Assembly: GCA_963730065.1 (NCBI GenBank) | Contig: CAVSQL010000014.1 | Location: forward strand, 744,001 to 808,000 | Length of the DNA: 64,000 nt | Direction: 5' to 3' | Source of the DNA: UBA9676 sp963730065 | GTDB lineage: Bacteria > Actinomycetota > Actinomycetes > Streptosporangiales > Streptosporangiaceae | Part shown: piece by piece, positions 30,057 through 39,499 of the stretch | Layout of the letters: each line of letters starts with the position of its first letter | Position numbering within the stretch: the stretch's first letter is position 1 | The notes under the pieces: model-generated | The model's database searches: none | What the model saw: only the letters and a program-made list of their open reading frames with translations | Told to the model about the DNA's origin: nothing | Translations under genes and position numbers: made by a program

Positions 30057-30464
30057 ATGGACAAAGTCCAGCGAACAGATGCGGAATGGCGGGAGCGGCT
30101 CACCCCCGAGGAGTACCGGGTCCTGCGCGAGGCGGGCACGGAGCCCCCCTGGACCGGCGACTATACCGATACCAAGACCGAGGGCGTGTACCGGTGCCGG
30201 GCGTGCGGCGCGGAACTGTTCCGGTCACAGGAAAAGTTCAACTCTCACTGCGGATGGCCAAGCTTCTACCAGCCCTCCAGCGACGACGCGGTGGAGCTGA
30301 TCGAGGACCGCTCGCTCGGCATGACCAGGATCGAGGTCCGGTGTGCCCGCTGCGGCTCCCACCTCGGGCACGTGTTCGAGGGTGAAGGCTACCAGGTGCC
30401 CACCGACCAGCGCTGGTGCATCAACTCCGTCTCGCTCACCCTGGAACCGGCGGCCGGGCAGTGA
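30057..30464 (+). CDS. msrB: Peptide-methionine (R)-S-oxide reductase
   Basis: A 135-residue MsrB that repairs methionine-R-sulfoxide in proteins. The zinc site is made of two CxxC pairs, YRCRACGAELF and VRCARCGSHLGHVFEGEGY. The catalytic Cys is in DQRWCINSVSL, where RWCINS replaces the common RYCVNS. FNSHCGWPSFYQP is also diagnostic. Length is standard. Its stop overlaps the cupin start by four bases (GTGA). Confidence 0.95.
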   Translation: MDKVQRTDAEWRERLTPEEYRVLREAGTEPPWTGDYTDTKTEGVYRCRACGAELFRSQEKFNSHCGWPSFYQPSSDDAVELIEDRSLGMTRIEVRCARCGSHLGHVFEGEGYQVPTDQRWCINSVSLTLEPAAGQ

Positions 30465-30856
30465 ACCACCTGCGCCTGATCCGGGCCGGGCAGCTTTCCG
30501 GCGATACCGCCCAGACCAGCGGCATGATCCGGTCCGCTGCCATCTCCGGGCCGCTGGTCGGGTCGCGGTCGCTGTGGATGGGAACCACCGTGCTGCCGCC
30601 GGGGACATCGTCCGGGGACCACCACCACGGCGCGTCGGAGACCGGCATCTACGTGGTGTCCGGTCATCCCGCCTTCGTGTTCCGCGCACCCGGCGAGCCC
30701 GGCCTGACCCGGCTGGAGACCGGGCCCGGCGATTTCGTCTGGGTTCCGCCGCACGTGCCGCACCGCGAGGAGAACACCTCACCGGATTCCGAGGCCGTCG
30801 TCGTGATCGCCCGCTCCACGCAGGAGGCGATCGTGGTCAACGTCGACGGCCTCTAG
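30461..30856 (+). CDS. Cupin domain protein
   Basis: A 131-residue single cupin. Motif 1 is GDHHHGASETGIYVVSG, offering His and Glu metal ligands; motif 2 is GDFVWVPPHVPHREEN with a further His. The GTG start overlaps the msrB stop, so translation is coupled. Small cupins of this form bind a metal and may act as sensors or oxygenases; nothing here fixes the substrate. Pairing with msrB hints at a redox setting. Confidence 0.85.
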   Translation: MNHLRLIRAGQLSGDTAQTSGMIRSAAISGPLVGSRSLWMGTTVLPPGTSSGDHHHGASETGIYVVSGHPAFVFRAPGEPGLTRLETGPGDFVWVPPHVPHREENTSPDSEAVVVIARSTQEAIVVNVDGL

Positions 30857-30859
30857 CCG

Positions 30860-31591
30860 TCAGGGAAGCGAGGCGATCAGCTCGCCGGGCGGCTTGCGGC
30901 GGCCGGTGTAGAAGGGGATCTCCAGCCGGGTGTGCAGCCGGGCCCGGGCGCCCCGCAGGTGGCGCATGAGATCGACGATCCGGTGCAGCTCGTCGGCTTC
31001 GAAGGCGAGTATCCACTCGTAGTCGTTGAGCGAGAAACAGGAGACGGTGTTGGCGCGGACGTCGGGGTAGTCGCGCGCCATCTGGCCGTGCTCGGCGAGC
31101 ATCGCCCGCCGCTCCGCGGGGTCGAGCAGGTACCACTCGTAGGACCGGACGAACGGGTACACGCTCACGTAGCCGCGCGGCGGCTCGTCGGCGAGGAACG
31201 CCGGGATATGACTCTTGTTGAACTCGGCCGGCCGGTGCAGCGCCATCACCGACCACACCGGCTCGCTGGCCCGCCCCAGCCGGGTGCGCCGGAACCGCGC
31301 GTAGAGCTCCTGCAGGTCGTCGGGGCCCGGTGCGATCCACCAGAACATGTAGTCGGCGTCGGCCCGCAGCCCTTGCACGTCGTAGCACCCGCGGGTGATG
31401 ACACCCTTGCCCGCGGCCTGGTCGAGCAGCGCTTCCAGCTCCGCCGCCAGTGCCTCCCGGCCTGGTCGGCCTGCGTCCAGCGCCGCGGCGTCGCGGACCC
31501 GGAACACCGACCACATGGTGTAGCGGATCAGCTCGTTCAGATCGCGGGCGCGGCGGCGCTCGCCCGCGGGACTCTCGTCAGTGCCTGCCAT
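30860..31591 (-). CDS. hemQ: Coproheme decarboxylase HemQ (chlorite dismutase-like)
   Basis: A 243-residue enzyme that oxidatively decarboxylates iron-coproporphyrin III to haem b in the coproporphyrin-dependent route. Family marks are IRYTMWSVFR, ADYMFWWIAPGPDDLQ, VYPFVRSYEWYLL (with the radical Tyr of the family in YPFVRS) and CFSLNDYEWILAFEADEL. It is the last of the minus-strand hem genes here, 157 bp downstream of hemG. It ends four bases from the convergent cupin stop. Confidence 0.92.
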   Translation of the reverse strand: MAGTDESPAGERRRARDLNELIRYTMWSVFRVRDAAALDAGRPGREALAAELEALLDQAAGKGVITRGCYDVQGLRADADYMFWWIAPGPDDLQELYARFRRTRLGRASEPVWSVMALHRPAEFNKSHIPAFLADEPPRGYVSVYPFVRSYEWYLLDPAERRAMLAEHGQMARDYPDVRANTVSCFSLNDYEWILAFEADELHRIVDLMRHLRGARARLHTRLEIPFYTGRRKPPGELIASLP

Positions 31592-31748
31592 GGCTCTATT
31601 GTCCGCCCCCGCCAGGGCTGGGGAAGCCTCACCCGGCCGATGTGGCGGCCTGTTTGGGCCTGGCCGGCTGTTCCGTTACATGGGCCACCGGATGCGGGAG
31701 CCGCTGGGCACGAGCGGGCGGCCCGGGCCGGCGCGGCGTCGCGGCGGG

Positions 31749-33203
31749 TCAGCCGCTGCTGGGCACGTTGGCCGGCCTGCTCTCGCGCAGGTAGCGCAGC
31801 ACCTGCGCGACCGCGACCTGGGCGGTGGCGATGCAGGCCGGGATGCCGATCCCGTCGTAGGCGGCCCCGCATACGGCCAGGCCGGGCTCGCGGCCCACCC
31901 CTGCGCGGATCCGGCCCACCCGGTCCAGGTGGCCGACGGTGTACTGGGGCAGCGCCCCGCCCCACCTGGTCACCCGGATGCCAGCTGGCTCGCCGCGCAC
32001 ACCGGTCGCCGCGGCCAGGTCGGCGGCGGCCAGCGCGGCCAGGTCGGCGTCGTCCCGCTGCAGCAGCCGCTCCTCCCCGATCCGCCCCAGCGAGCAGCGG
32101 ACCACGGCCAGGGCCGGGGCGGCCCCGTCGGCGGAGCGCAGCTGCGGCCACTTGACGGAGGAGAACGTGACCGCTTTCACCGGGCGGCCGTCCACGGCCG
32201 GCACGAGGTACCCGCTGCCCTCCAGCGGCCGCGGGAAGCACGAGGCGGGGTAGGCCAGGGTGACGACGGCCATGCTCGCGTAGGCGATCCCGGCCAGGGC
32301 CGCGCGCGCGTCGGCGGCTCCCGGCAGCCCGGCCAGGAGCCGGGCCGCGGGCTGGGCCGGGACGGCCAGCACCACGGCGTCCGCGTCCAGGCAGGCCGGG
32401 GCGTGGGCGGACCCGATCGTCAGCCGCCAGCCGCCCGGGGTGCGCGCGAGCTCACGGACCATCGCACAGGTCCGCACCTCCGCGCCCGACGCGGCGGCGA
32501 CGGCTGCCGGCAGGGCGCCCAGGCCGCCGACCAGTGTGGAGAAGATGGTGGCCTCCGCCGCCGCCCCGGTGACCGCCGACGCCGGCATCAGCGCGCCCGC
32601 CGCCTCGGCCAGCGACGCGTGCCGGCGGGACTCCGCGGCCAGGCCGGGGACGGTCGCCTCGAACGACAGGTCCTCCGACCGCCCCGCGTAGACCCCGCCG
32701 AGCAGGGGGTTGACCAGCCGATCAACCACTTCCCGGCCGAACCTGGCGGCCACGTAGCTGGCCACGTCCACGTCGCTCCCGCGCGGGGTGGTGGGCAGGC
32801 CAAGATCTTCCCGGGCCCGGGTCATGCCCGCCACCGAGAGCAGCCGGCACCGGGCCAGGTCATCGAGGTCGGCCGGCACTCCCATGACCTGGCGGCGCGG
32901 CAGCGGCCGCATCTGCCCCCGGCTCCAGATCCGGGCGGTGGTGGTACCGGGGGCGACGAGGCGGCCGGCGAGCCCGGCCGCGTGGATCAGGCCGGTCCCC
33001 TCCGGCCTGCGGGCGAGCAGCGCCTCCGCGCCCTCATCGACCGCTATCCCGGCGACCTCCGAGACGGCAAGCTTGCCGCCGAGCCGCGGCGAGCCTTCCA
33101 GGACGGTGACGCTCACCGGCGCGTCACGCAGGAAGAACGCGGCGGCCAGCCCGGCGATGCCGCCGCCGACGATCACGACCCTGGGCGGGACGCGGAGGTC
33201 CAT
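31749..33203 (-). CDS. hemG: Coproporphyrinogen III / protoporphyrinogen oxidase (HemY type)
   Basis: A 484-residue FAD enzyme that removes six electrons from coproporphyrinogen III in the actinobacterial route. The dinucleotide motif is VVIVGGGIAGLAAAFFLRDA; ARFGREVVDRLVNPLLGGVY and GRSEDLSFEATVPGLA are family segments, and the C-terminal FAD region reads GLAVCGAAYDGIGIPACIA. MDLRVPPR at 33203 was chosen by homology; the open frame extends to 33506 without support. Together with hemE and hemQ it supplies three steps of haem synthesis. Confidence 0.92.
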   Translation of the reverse strand: MDLRVPPRVVIVGGGIAGLAAAFFLRDAPVSVTVLEGSPRLGGKLAVSEVAGIAVDEGAEALLARRPEGTGLIHAAGLAGRLVAPGTTTARIWSRGQMRPLPRRQVMGVPADLDDLARCRLLSVAGMTRAREDLGLPTTPRGSDVDVASYVAARFGREVVDRLVNPLLGGVYAGRSEDLSFEATVPGLAAESRRHASLAEAAGALMPASAVTGAAAEATIFSTLVGGLGALPAAVAAASGAEVRTCAMVRELARTPGGWRLTIGSAHAPACLDADAVVLAVPAQPAARLLAGLPGAADARAALAGIAYASMAVVTLAYPASCFPRPLEGSGYLVPAVDGRPVKAVTFSSVKWPQLRSADGAAPALAVVRCSLGRIGEERLLQRDDADLAALAAADLAAATGVRGEPAGIRVTRWGGALPQYTVGHLDRVGRIRAGVGREPGLAVCGAAYDGIGIPACIATAQVAVAQVLRYLRESRPANVPSSG

Positions 33204-33444
33204 CCGCCCAGCCTGGCAGACCGCGCCGGCCGAAGCGAGCCGGGAACGCCGGCCCGAGCGGGCCGGGACGCCGACGGCCTGGTCACCGGGCCGGTGATGC
33301 GGAGAGCCACTGCGCTCCGGGCCGGACAGCCCGGTGCGCGTCTGCATGCGCCGGGAGCTGACCGCGGACAGCCCGCCAGCACGTGATGCCAACTCGTGAC
33401 CAGCCGGGCGGAACCGCACGCTCCCCCCCGGCCGTCCGATCGGC

Positions 33445-34383
33445 ATGTCAGCATCACTGCGCTTGTTCTGCACCAGGCATGCACTCGCCGCGCTCGGCGC
33501 TGGCACCTGCCTGCTTCTCGTGGGCTGCTCGGGCGGCTCCTCAGCGGCCTCGATGTCGGCCGCAAGCGGGCGCGCGGCCGCCGCGCCGGAGGCACCGGCC
33601 GCGGTCCCCGCGCTGCCGGGCGGCGCGGTGGCGCAGGCTCAGCTCACGGCCCTCCCCCCGCCGGCCGGCCAGGCGATCGTCTACACCGCGAGCCTGACGG
33701 TGCGGGCCGGTGACGTACGGGCGGCGGCGGCGCGGGCCGCCCAGCTGGCCAGCTCGGCCGGCGGTTACGTGGCCAGCGAGACCGCCCAGTTCAGCCACCG
33801 TCATCCGGCCGACGGCACGATATCCATCCAGCTGAAGATCCCCGTCGCCAGCTACCAGGCCACGCTCGCGGCGCTGTCCGCGCGGCTGGGCACCAGGATC
33901 TCGCTGTCCCAGCGGGCGCAGGACGTCACCCAGGCCGTCGCCGACGTGACCAGCCGGGTGGCCTCGGCTCAGGCCGCCATCGTCCAGCTGCGCCGACTCC
34001 TGGCACGGGCCGGCTCGGTCAGCAGCCTGCTCATGGTCCAGGACCAGATCAACACCCAGGAGTCCGACCTGGAGGCGCTGCAGTCGCAGCAGCGCGCGCT
34101 GGCGCACGAGACCACGTACGGGACCGTCTCGGTGCTGCTGGTGAGCAGGCGGCCGCCGCCGGCCGCACGGCCGGTGAAGATAGCGGGCGGATTCACCGGC
34201 GGGCTGGCCGCTGGCTGGCGTGCGCTGCGCCAGGTGGCATCGTGGCTGCTCACCGGGGTCGGCGCGCTGCTGCCGTTCCTGGTGTTCGTGATCGGGGCGG
34301 TGTACGCCGGCCTGCGGGGATGGCGCTGGCTGGCCCGGCACCGGTCGGCCCAGCGCCCGGCGGGCCCGCGCCCGGCGGACTGA
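33445..34383 (+). CDS. DUF4349 lipoprotein
   Basis: A 312-residue membrane-anchored lipoprotein. The signal sequence ends in a lipobox (LLLVGCSGG). DUF4349 begins with IVYTASLTVRAGDVRAAAAR and continues through SAGGYVASETAQFSH, RISLSQRAQDVTQAVADVTS and a coiled-coil around residues 170-215, then TTYGTVSVLLV. A C-terminal transmembrane helix (LLTGVGALLPFLVFVIGAVY) and a basic tail end it. The periplasm-like domain is therefore anchored at both ends. Function unknown. It sits opposite and between hemG and hemE. Confidence 0.88.
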   Translation: MSASLRLFCTRHALAALGAGTCLLLVGCSGGSSAASMSAASGRAAAAPEAPAAVPALPGGAVAQAQLTALPPPAGQAIVYTASLTVRAGDVRAAAARAAQLASSAGGYVASETAQFSHRHPADGTISIQLKIPVASYQATLAALSARLGTRISLSQRAQDVTQAVADVTSRVASAQAAIVQLRRLLARAGSVSSLLMVQDQINTQESDLEALQSQQRALAHETTYGTVSVLLVSRRPPPAARPVKIAGGFTGGLAAGWRALRQVASWLLTGVGALLPFLVFVIGAVYAGLRGWRWLARHRSAQRPAGPRPAD

Positions 34384-34401
34384 GCTCGCCGCCGGGCCGG
34401 C

Positions 34402-35472
34402 TCAACCGGTTGCGGTCGCGTCGCCCGGCGCCGACGCCTCGTGGACGAGGTCGGTGAGGCGGGCCAGCACACCAGGGTCGGTTTCGGGCAGGACCCCGTG
34501 CCCGAGGTTGAAGACGTGCCCTTCCGCGGTGCGGCCGCGGGACAGCACGTCCCTGGCCCGCCGCTCGACCACTTCCCATGGGGCCAGCAGGACCGCCGGA
34601 TCGAGGTTGCCCTGCAGCGCGGTGCCGATGTCCACCCGGCGGACCGCCTCGTCCAGGCTGACCCGCCAGTCCACCCCGACCACGTCCGGGCCGGCCTCGC
34701 TCATCAGGCCCAGCAGCTCGCCGGTGCCGACGCCGAAGTGCAGCCGCGGCACGCCGGCCCCGGCGAGCGCCGCGAAGACCTGCTTGCTGTACGGCAGCAC
34801 CGCGGCCCGGTAGTCCTCCGGGCTCAGCGTCCCGACCCAGGAGTCGAAAAGCTGGACCGCGGAGGCGCCGGCGGCGACCTGGATCCGCAGGAACGAGATG
34901 GTGATGTCGGTGAGCCGCGCGAGCAGGGCGTGCCACATCCCCGGGTTGCCGTACATCAGTGCCTTGGTCCGCTCCTGGTTCTTCGACGGCCCCCCTTCGA
35001 CCAGGTAGGACGCCAGCGTGAACGGGCCGCCGGCGAAGCCGATCAGCGGCGTCCGGCCCAGCTCGGCCACCAGCGAGTTGATCGCCGGGGTGAGGTAGGG
35101 AACGTCGTCCGGCTCGAGATTGCGCAGCCGGGCCAGGTCGGCTTCGCGCCGGACCGGCTGCCCGATCACCGGCCCGATCCCGGCCTTGATGTCGACGTCC
35201 ACACCCACCGCGCGCAGCGGGACCACGATGTCGCTGAACAGGATGGCCGCGTCCACGTGGTAACGCCGGATCGGCTGGAGGGTGATCTCGGTGATGAGGT
35301 CGGGAGTCGTGCACGCGGCCAGGATCGACTTGCGTTTGCGCGCGGTCCGGTACTCCGGCAGCGACCGGCCCGCCTGGCGCATGAACCAGACCGGGGTGCA
35401 GGGGACAGGCTGGCGGCGGCAGGCACGCAGGAAGGGGGACTCCTTGGTCGGGGCCGTCACGCAGGTGATCAT
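34402..35472 (-). CDS. hemE: Uroporphyrinogen decarboxylase
   Basis: A 356-residue enzyme that removes four carboxyls from uroporphyrinogen III to give coproporphyrinogen III. The N-terminal signature is VWFMRQAGRSLPEYR; DAAILFSDIVVPLRAVG, LIGFAGGPFTLASYLVEGG and LQGNLDPAVLLAPWE are also conserved, with FNLGHGVLPETDP at the C-terminus. The ATG at 35472 has a weak ribosome site; a GTG five codons later is an alternative. It is divergent from the small Cys-rich gene. Confidence 0.95.
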   Translation of the reverse strand: MITCVTAPTKESPFLRACRRQPVPCTPVWFMRQAGRSLPEYRTARKRKSILAACTTPDLITEITLQPIRRYHVDAAILFSDIVVPLRAVGVDVDIKAGIGPVIGQPVRREADLARLRNLEPDDVPYLTPAINSLVAELGRTPLIGFAGGPFTLASYLVEGGPSKNQERTKALMYGNPGMWHALLARLTDITISFLRIQVAAGASAVQLFDSWVGTLSPEDYRAAVLPYSKQVFAALAGAGVPRLHFGVGTGELLGLMSEAGPDVVGVDWRVSLDEAVRRVDIGTALQGNLDPAVLLAPWEVVERRARDVLSRGRTAEGHVFNLGHGVLPETDPGVLARLTDLVHEASAPGDATATG

Positions 35473-35611
35473 CTCACAGCCGGGGACACGCCGACCGAGG
35501 TCCACCGCCGTTGGCGGGCGGCGTGCGACCATCGTGTCCAGTCGGCGCGCCGCAGCGGGTGCTCCCGCAATCCCTGGCCGCGGCAGGCCGACGGCGAGGG
35601 AGGTCACCGGG

Positions 35612-35821
35612 ATGAGCCAGGCGTTCCGCCAGTGCACCGAGTGCGGCGGCGAGCGGATGTTCACGCAGCATCACGACATACCGGGCAGCTGCCCGGACTC
35701 CCCGGACGGTGAATGCCCCGAGTGGTTCTGCATCGGATGCGGCGGTGCCGTGCTGGTGGACTTCGTTCTTTACCGCGCCGAGCCGAAATTGATATCCGGC
35801 ATGCCTGCCCGTGTGGCGTGA
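35612..35821 (+). CDS. Small Cys-rich (zinc-binding?) protein
   Basis: A 69-residue protein with Cys pairs at QCTECGGERMF and WFCIGCGGAVLVDF and two His residues between, a layout that suggests one structural zinc. The ATG at 35612 has AGGGAGGT upstream. It lies ten bases before DUF3000 and shares its direction. No known function. Confidence 0.7.
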   Translation: MSQAFRQCTECGGERMFTQHHDIPGSCPDSPDGECPEWFCIGCGGAVLVDFVLYRAEPKLISGMPARVA

Positions 35822-35830
35822 CGGACAGCG

Positions 35831-36502
35831 GTGACGTCGTACGCTCGGAGCATGAGGCAGGTGGGCGGGGTCACGGCACCAGGCGAAGAAGCAGCCGCCG
35901 CGTTCACGGCCGCGGTAGCGGGTCTGCGGTCGGGCCAGGAGCAGGTGTGTACCGTCCGCCCGGAGCTGAGTTTCGAGGACGTGCCCGCGCCCCGGACCCT
36001 CGCGCCGTTCGCGACTGCCTTCGCCGCCACCGCCAGGGTCGGCGGGACTGAGGTCGCATCGGGCCGGTTCGTGCTCCTCTACGACCCGGCCGGGCAGCAT
36101 GGCTGGGCGGGCCCGCTGCGCGTCATCGTCTACATCCGCGCCGACCTGGAGCCGGAGATCGCCGCCGACCCGATGCTGGGTGAGGTCGCCTGGTCCTGGC
36201 TGACCGAGGCGCTCGACGCCCGCACCTCCGGCTACGCCGCGCCCAGCGGGACGGTGACCCGCGTCGTCACCGAGGGATTCGGCGCCAAACGGGAAGAGCC
36301 GCAGGTGACCGGCTTCGAACTGCGGGCCTCCTGGTCACCAGTGGGAATGGGTGACACGCCCGGCCAGGCCGAGCCCGAGCAGGCGGGGCTGGACGGTCAT
36401 CTCGCCGCCTGGTGCGGCGCGATGTGTGCCGCTGCCGGGCTGCCCCCGCTGGTCGCGGGGGTGACCGCGCTCCGGCCACCCGCCCGGCGGCGCGGCCCAT
36501 GA
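35831..36502 (+). CDS. DUF3000 domain protein
   Basis: A 223-residue protein (about 216 from an ATG at 35852) of the DUF3000 family. The core shows TLAPFATAFAATARVGGTEV, ASGRFVLLYDPAGQHGWAGP and LRVIVYIRADLEPEIAADPM, followed by VAWSWLTEALDA and FELRASWSPVGMG. The family recurs next to hemE and ribonuclease D in actinomycetes, as here. Function unknown. The stop overlaps the putative rnd start by four bases (ATGA). Confidence 0.85.
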   Translation: MTSYARSMRQVGGVTAPGEEAAAAFTAAVAGLRSGQEQVCTVRPELSFEDVPAPRTLAPFATAFAATARVGGTEVASGRFVLLYDPAGQHGWAGPLRVIVYIRADLEPEIAADPMLGEVAWSWLTEALDARTSGYAAPSGTVTRVVTEGFGAKREEPQVTGFELRASWSPVGMGDTPGQAEPEQAGLDGHLAAWCGAMCAAAGLPPLVAGVTALRPPARRRGP

Positions 36503-37832
36503 GAGAAGGCGCCGCACCGGCCGCGTCCCGGCCGGGGCCGGCCGGGCCCCTGAGCAAGCGGAACAGCAGGAGACCGGGGAGCAGGAGGCCGGGCAGGAGC
36601 AGCCGCCCGAGCCAGCACGGGCGGTACCGCTGCTCGAACCGCGTGACGGGCTTCCCCCGCTGGTGACCACGGCACCGGCGCTCGCGGAGGCGGTGGCCAC
36701 GCTCGGCGCGGGCGAAGGGCCGGTCGCGGTGGACGCCGAGCGTGCCTCCGGCTACCGCTACGGGCACCGCGCCTTCCTCGTCCAGCTGCGCCGCCGGGAC
36801 GCGGGCACGGTGCTGATCGACCCGGTCGCCTGCCCCGACCTGTCGGCGCTCGACGCGGCGCTCGCCGACTGCGAGGCCGTGCTGCACGCCGCCTCCCAGG
36901 ACCTGCCCTGCCTGGCCGAGCTCGGGTACCGGCCGCGCCGGCTGTTCGACACCGAGCTGGCCGGCCGCCTGCTGGGCTACCCGCGGGTCGGGCTGGGCGT
37001 GCTGGTGGAGACCGTGCTCGGCTTCACGCTGGAGAAGGGTCATGCGGCGGCGGACTGGTCGACCCGGCCGCTGCCCACCGAGTGGCTCCGTTATGCCGCG
37101 CTGGATGTGGAGGTCCTGGTCGAGCTGCGCGACGCCCTGGCGGCCGAGCTGGCGGAGCAGGGCAAGACCGAATGGGCCCGGCAGGAGTTCGCCGCGGTAC
37201 TCGCGGCCGGCCCGCCCGCTCCCCGGCCCGACCCCTGGCGCCGCACGTCCGGCATCCATCGCGTGCACACCCGGCGGGGCATGGCGGTGGTCCGCGAGCT
37301 CTGGCTGGAGCGTGACAAGATCGCGCGTCGGCGTGACCTGTCCCCGGGCCGGGTGCTGCCGGACGCCGCTATCGTCGAGGCCGCGCGGGTGCTGCCAGGC
37401 ACCCAGCGTGACCTCACCGAGATCCCCGGATTCAGGGGCCGGGGCGCCCGGCGGCACGCCCCGGAGTGGCGGCGGGCCGTCAACCGGGCCCGGGCCCAGC
37501 CCGAGCCGAGCCTGCCCGGCACGGCGTCCCCCCTGCCCGAGGGCCCGCCGCCCGCGCACCGCTGGGCGGAGCGGGACCCGGTCGCCGCCGGGCGGCTGGC
37601 GGTGGTGCGCAGCGCGGTCGCGGCGCTCGCCGACGAGCATTCCCTGCCCGCCGAGAACCTGCTGCCGCCCGACGTGGTGCGCAGGCTGGCCTGGAAGCCA
37701 CCGGAGCCGCCCAGCCCGGAGGCGATCGGTGCCGAGCTGGTGCAGCATGGCGCCCGGCCCTGGCAGGCGGAGCTGACCGCGAAGCCGATCAGCAAGGCGC
37801 TCGTCAGGCTCACCGAGAAGAACGACGAATGA
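36499..37832 (+). CDS. rnd: Ribonuclease D (HRDC domain), N-terminus frameshifted
   Basis: A 3'-5' exoribonuclease of the RNase D/DEDD type. Exo motifs are AVDAERASGYRYGHRAFLVQ, LHAASQDLPCLAELG, FDTELAGRLLGYPRVGLG and RYAALDVEVLVELRDAL; an HRDC domain follows from about ARRRDLSPGRVLPDAAIVEA. The frame is clean from a GTG at 36663, but upstream in the same frame lies the conserved VPLLEPRDGLPPLVTT with no start codon. An ATG at 36499, coupled to DUF3000 by ATGA, leads in if one missing base is restored around 36540-36560, giving about 444 residues. Confidence 0.88.
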
Positions 37833-37890
37833 GCGATCCCGGTGGCGTCCGGCGCGCCGGACTGTCGGTGCCGCCGGCGACAATGATGAC

Positions 37891-38460
37891 GTGAGGAATC
37901 CGGCGGTCACCGAACTCGCCTGGGGCACGATCGCATCCCCGGTCGGCGAGATATCCGTGGGCTGCGGCGCGGCCGGCGTTACCGGGGTCCGTTTCGGCCC
38001 GCCACCGGGCCAGGCGCGGGCCCGGCCGCCGGGCGATCCGGCGGGCGGGCACCTTGGCGCGGCGCTCGCCCAGGTGACGGAGTACTTCGCCGGCCAGCGG
38101 CGCGCCGTTGACCTGCCGGTGGACTGGTCGGGCATGTCCCCGGCCCAGCGCCAGGTGCTGCCGGTGCTGCTGGCCTCGGCGGGCTATGGCGAGACGGTCA
38201 CCTACGGTGAGCTCGCCCGCCGGGCCGGCCTGGCGAACGGGAGCACGGTTCCCGCGGCCCGGGTGGCGGGCCAGATCATGGGCTCCAATCCCTGCGCGAT
38301 CATCGTGCCGTGCCACCGGGTGGTGGCCAGTGACGGGCTGGGCGGCTACAGCGGCGGCACCGGTATCGAGGTCAAGCGCTGGCTGCTGATCTTCGAAGGG
38401 GCGCTGCCACCGACCCTGGACTGGGACGCCAGCGGCCCCGCCGGGCCCGGCCTCAACTGA
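37891..38460 (+). CDS. ogt: Methylated-DNA--protein-cysteine methyltransferase
   Basis: A 189-residue suicide DNA-repair protein that removes O6-alkyl groups from guanine onto its own Cys. The active site is IIVPCHRVVASDGLGGYSGG. The HTH with the DNA-intercalating region is TVTYGELARRAGLANGS, followed by AARVAGQIMGSNPC. Its N-terminal domain is poorly conserved, as usual. The GTG start at 37891 has no strong ribosome site. Confidence 0.93.
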   Translation: MRNPAVTELAWGTIASPVGEISVGCGAAGVTGVRFGPPPGQARARPPGDPAGGHLGAALAQVTEYFAGQRRAVDLPVDWSGMSPAQRQVLPVLLASAGYGETVTYGELARRAGLANGSTVPAARVAGQIMGSNPCAIIVPCHRVVASDGLGGYSGGTGIEVKRWLLIFEGALPPTLDWDASGPAGPGLN

Positions 38461-38518
38461 CCGCCCCGGCCACCGGGCCGCTCCGGCTGGGAGCTCAGCC
38501 CGGCCGCGGCCGCTACGG

Positions 38519-39499
38519 TCAGGACTTCAGGTCGTGCTGCTCGGCCGAGATGAGCCTGCCCCCGGCCACGTGCAGGGCCCAGAAGGCGCCTTTGCGCAGC
38601 GGTGGCCCGGCCGGCACCGGCGCGCCGAGCACCTCGCAGGCCGCCCGCAGCATGGCGGGCAGGGTCTCGCGGTGGGCAGAAGCCACGACCGGCTCGCCGG
38701 TCGTGACCAGCCCGGTCATCAGGTCGCGGGCGGCGGCCGTCTCCTCCGGGGACGGCTCGCCCGACTCCGGGCTGCCGGGCGGCGGCGCGAAGGCCGGCGT
38801 CGGCTCCACCACCCCGCCGGTCAGCTTCGCATACGGCTCGACGGTCGCCAGGCACCGTTCCGCGGTGGAGCTGATCACCCGGGCGGAGCCGAAACAGGAC
38901 AGGATCTGGCCCAGGAGCTTCGCCTGGTCCTGCCCGAGCGGGGTCAGCGGCCGGGCCAGGTCGTCGGGGTGGCCAGCGTTGTGCCAGGCCTTCTTGTTCC
39001 GTGCCGAGGCATGCCGGACCAGGATCACCGGTGTGGTGGCGGCGGGGGCGGCCGCGAACTCGCTGAGCACCTCGGTGTCGCGGGCGTAGCTGAGCCGGTC
39101 ACCGGCCACGGTCAGCGGCAGCCACGCCAGCTGGTCGACCTCCGCGTTGGGCACGAACGGGGCGGGCTCGGCGGGGCCGCCGGTCTCGTCCGGGGCGCCC
39201 GCCACCGCCTGCGCCGCCGGGCGGGCCGCCCAGTAATCCACCTGCTTGGGCCGGCCGTCGCTGAGGTAGCGGACCGTCCTCAGCCGCCTGCCCAGGATGA
39301 TCTCGATCCCGGTCTCCTCGGTCACCTCCCGCACCGCCGTGATCAGCACGTGCTCACCGGGCTCGGACTTGCCCTTGGGGATGCTCCAGTCGTCGTAACG
39401 GGGCCGGTGGACAAGGGCCACCTCCGGCCCCTGCTCGCCCTGCCGCCATAGGACCGCCCCGGCGGCCGGGATCTTCGGTGGCTTGTCCCGGTCGGCCAT
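38519..39499 (-). CDS. mutT1: Nudix hydrolase fused to a histidine phosphatase (MutT1 type)
   Basis: A 326-residue two-domain enzyme that sanitises oxidised nucleotides. Residues about 10-145 are Nudix with the box GKSEPGEHVLITAVREVTEE followed by TGIEI. Residues about 155-320 are an RHG-type phosphatase: VILVRHASARNKKAW, ARVISSTAERCLATVEP and VVASAHRETLPAML supply the catalytic His and Arg residues. The architecture matches mycobacterial MutT1. The ATG overlaps the ppk stop by one base (TGATG). Confidence 0.93.
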   Translation of the reverse strand: MADRDKPPKIPAAGAVLWRQGEQGPEVALVHRPRYDDWSIPKGKSEPGEHVLITAVREVTEETGIEIILGRRLRTVRYLSDGRPKQVDYWAARPAAQAVAGAPDETGGPAEPAPFVPNAEVDQLAWLPLTVAGDRLSYARDTEVLSEFAAAPAATTPVILVRHASARNKKAWHNAGHPDDLARPLTPLGQDQAKLLGQILSCFGSARVISSTAERCLATVEPYAKLTGGVVEPTPAFAPPPGSPESGEPSPEETAAARDLMTGLVTTGEPVVASAHRETLPAMLRAACEVLGAPVPAGPPLRKGAFWALHVAGGRLISAEQHDLKS

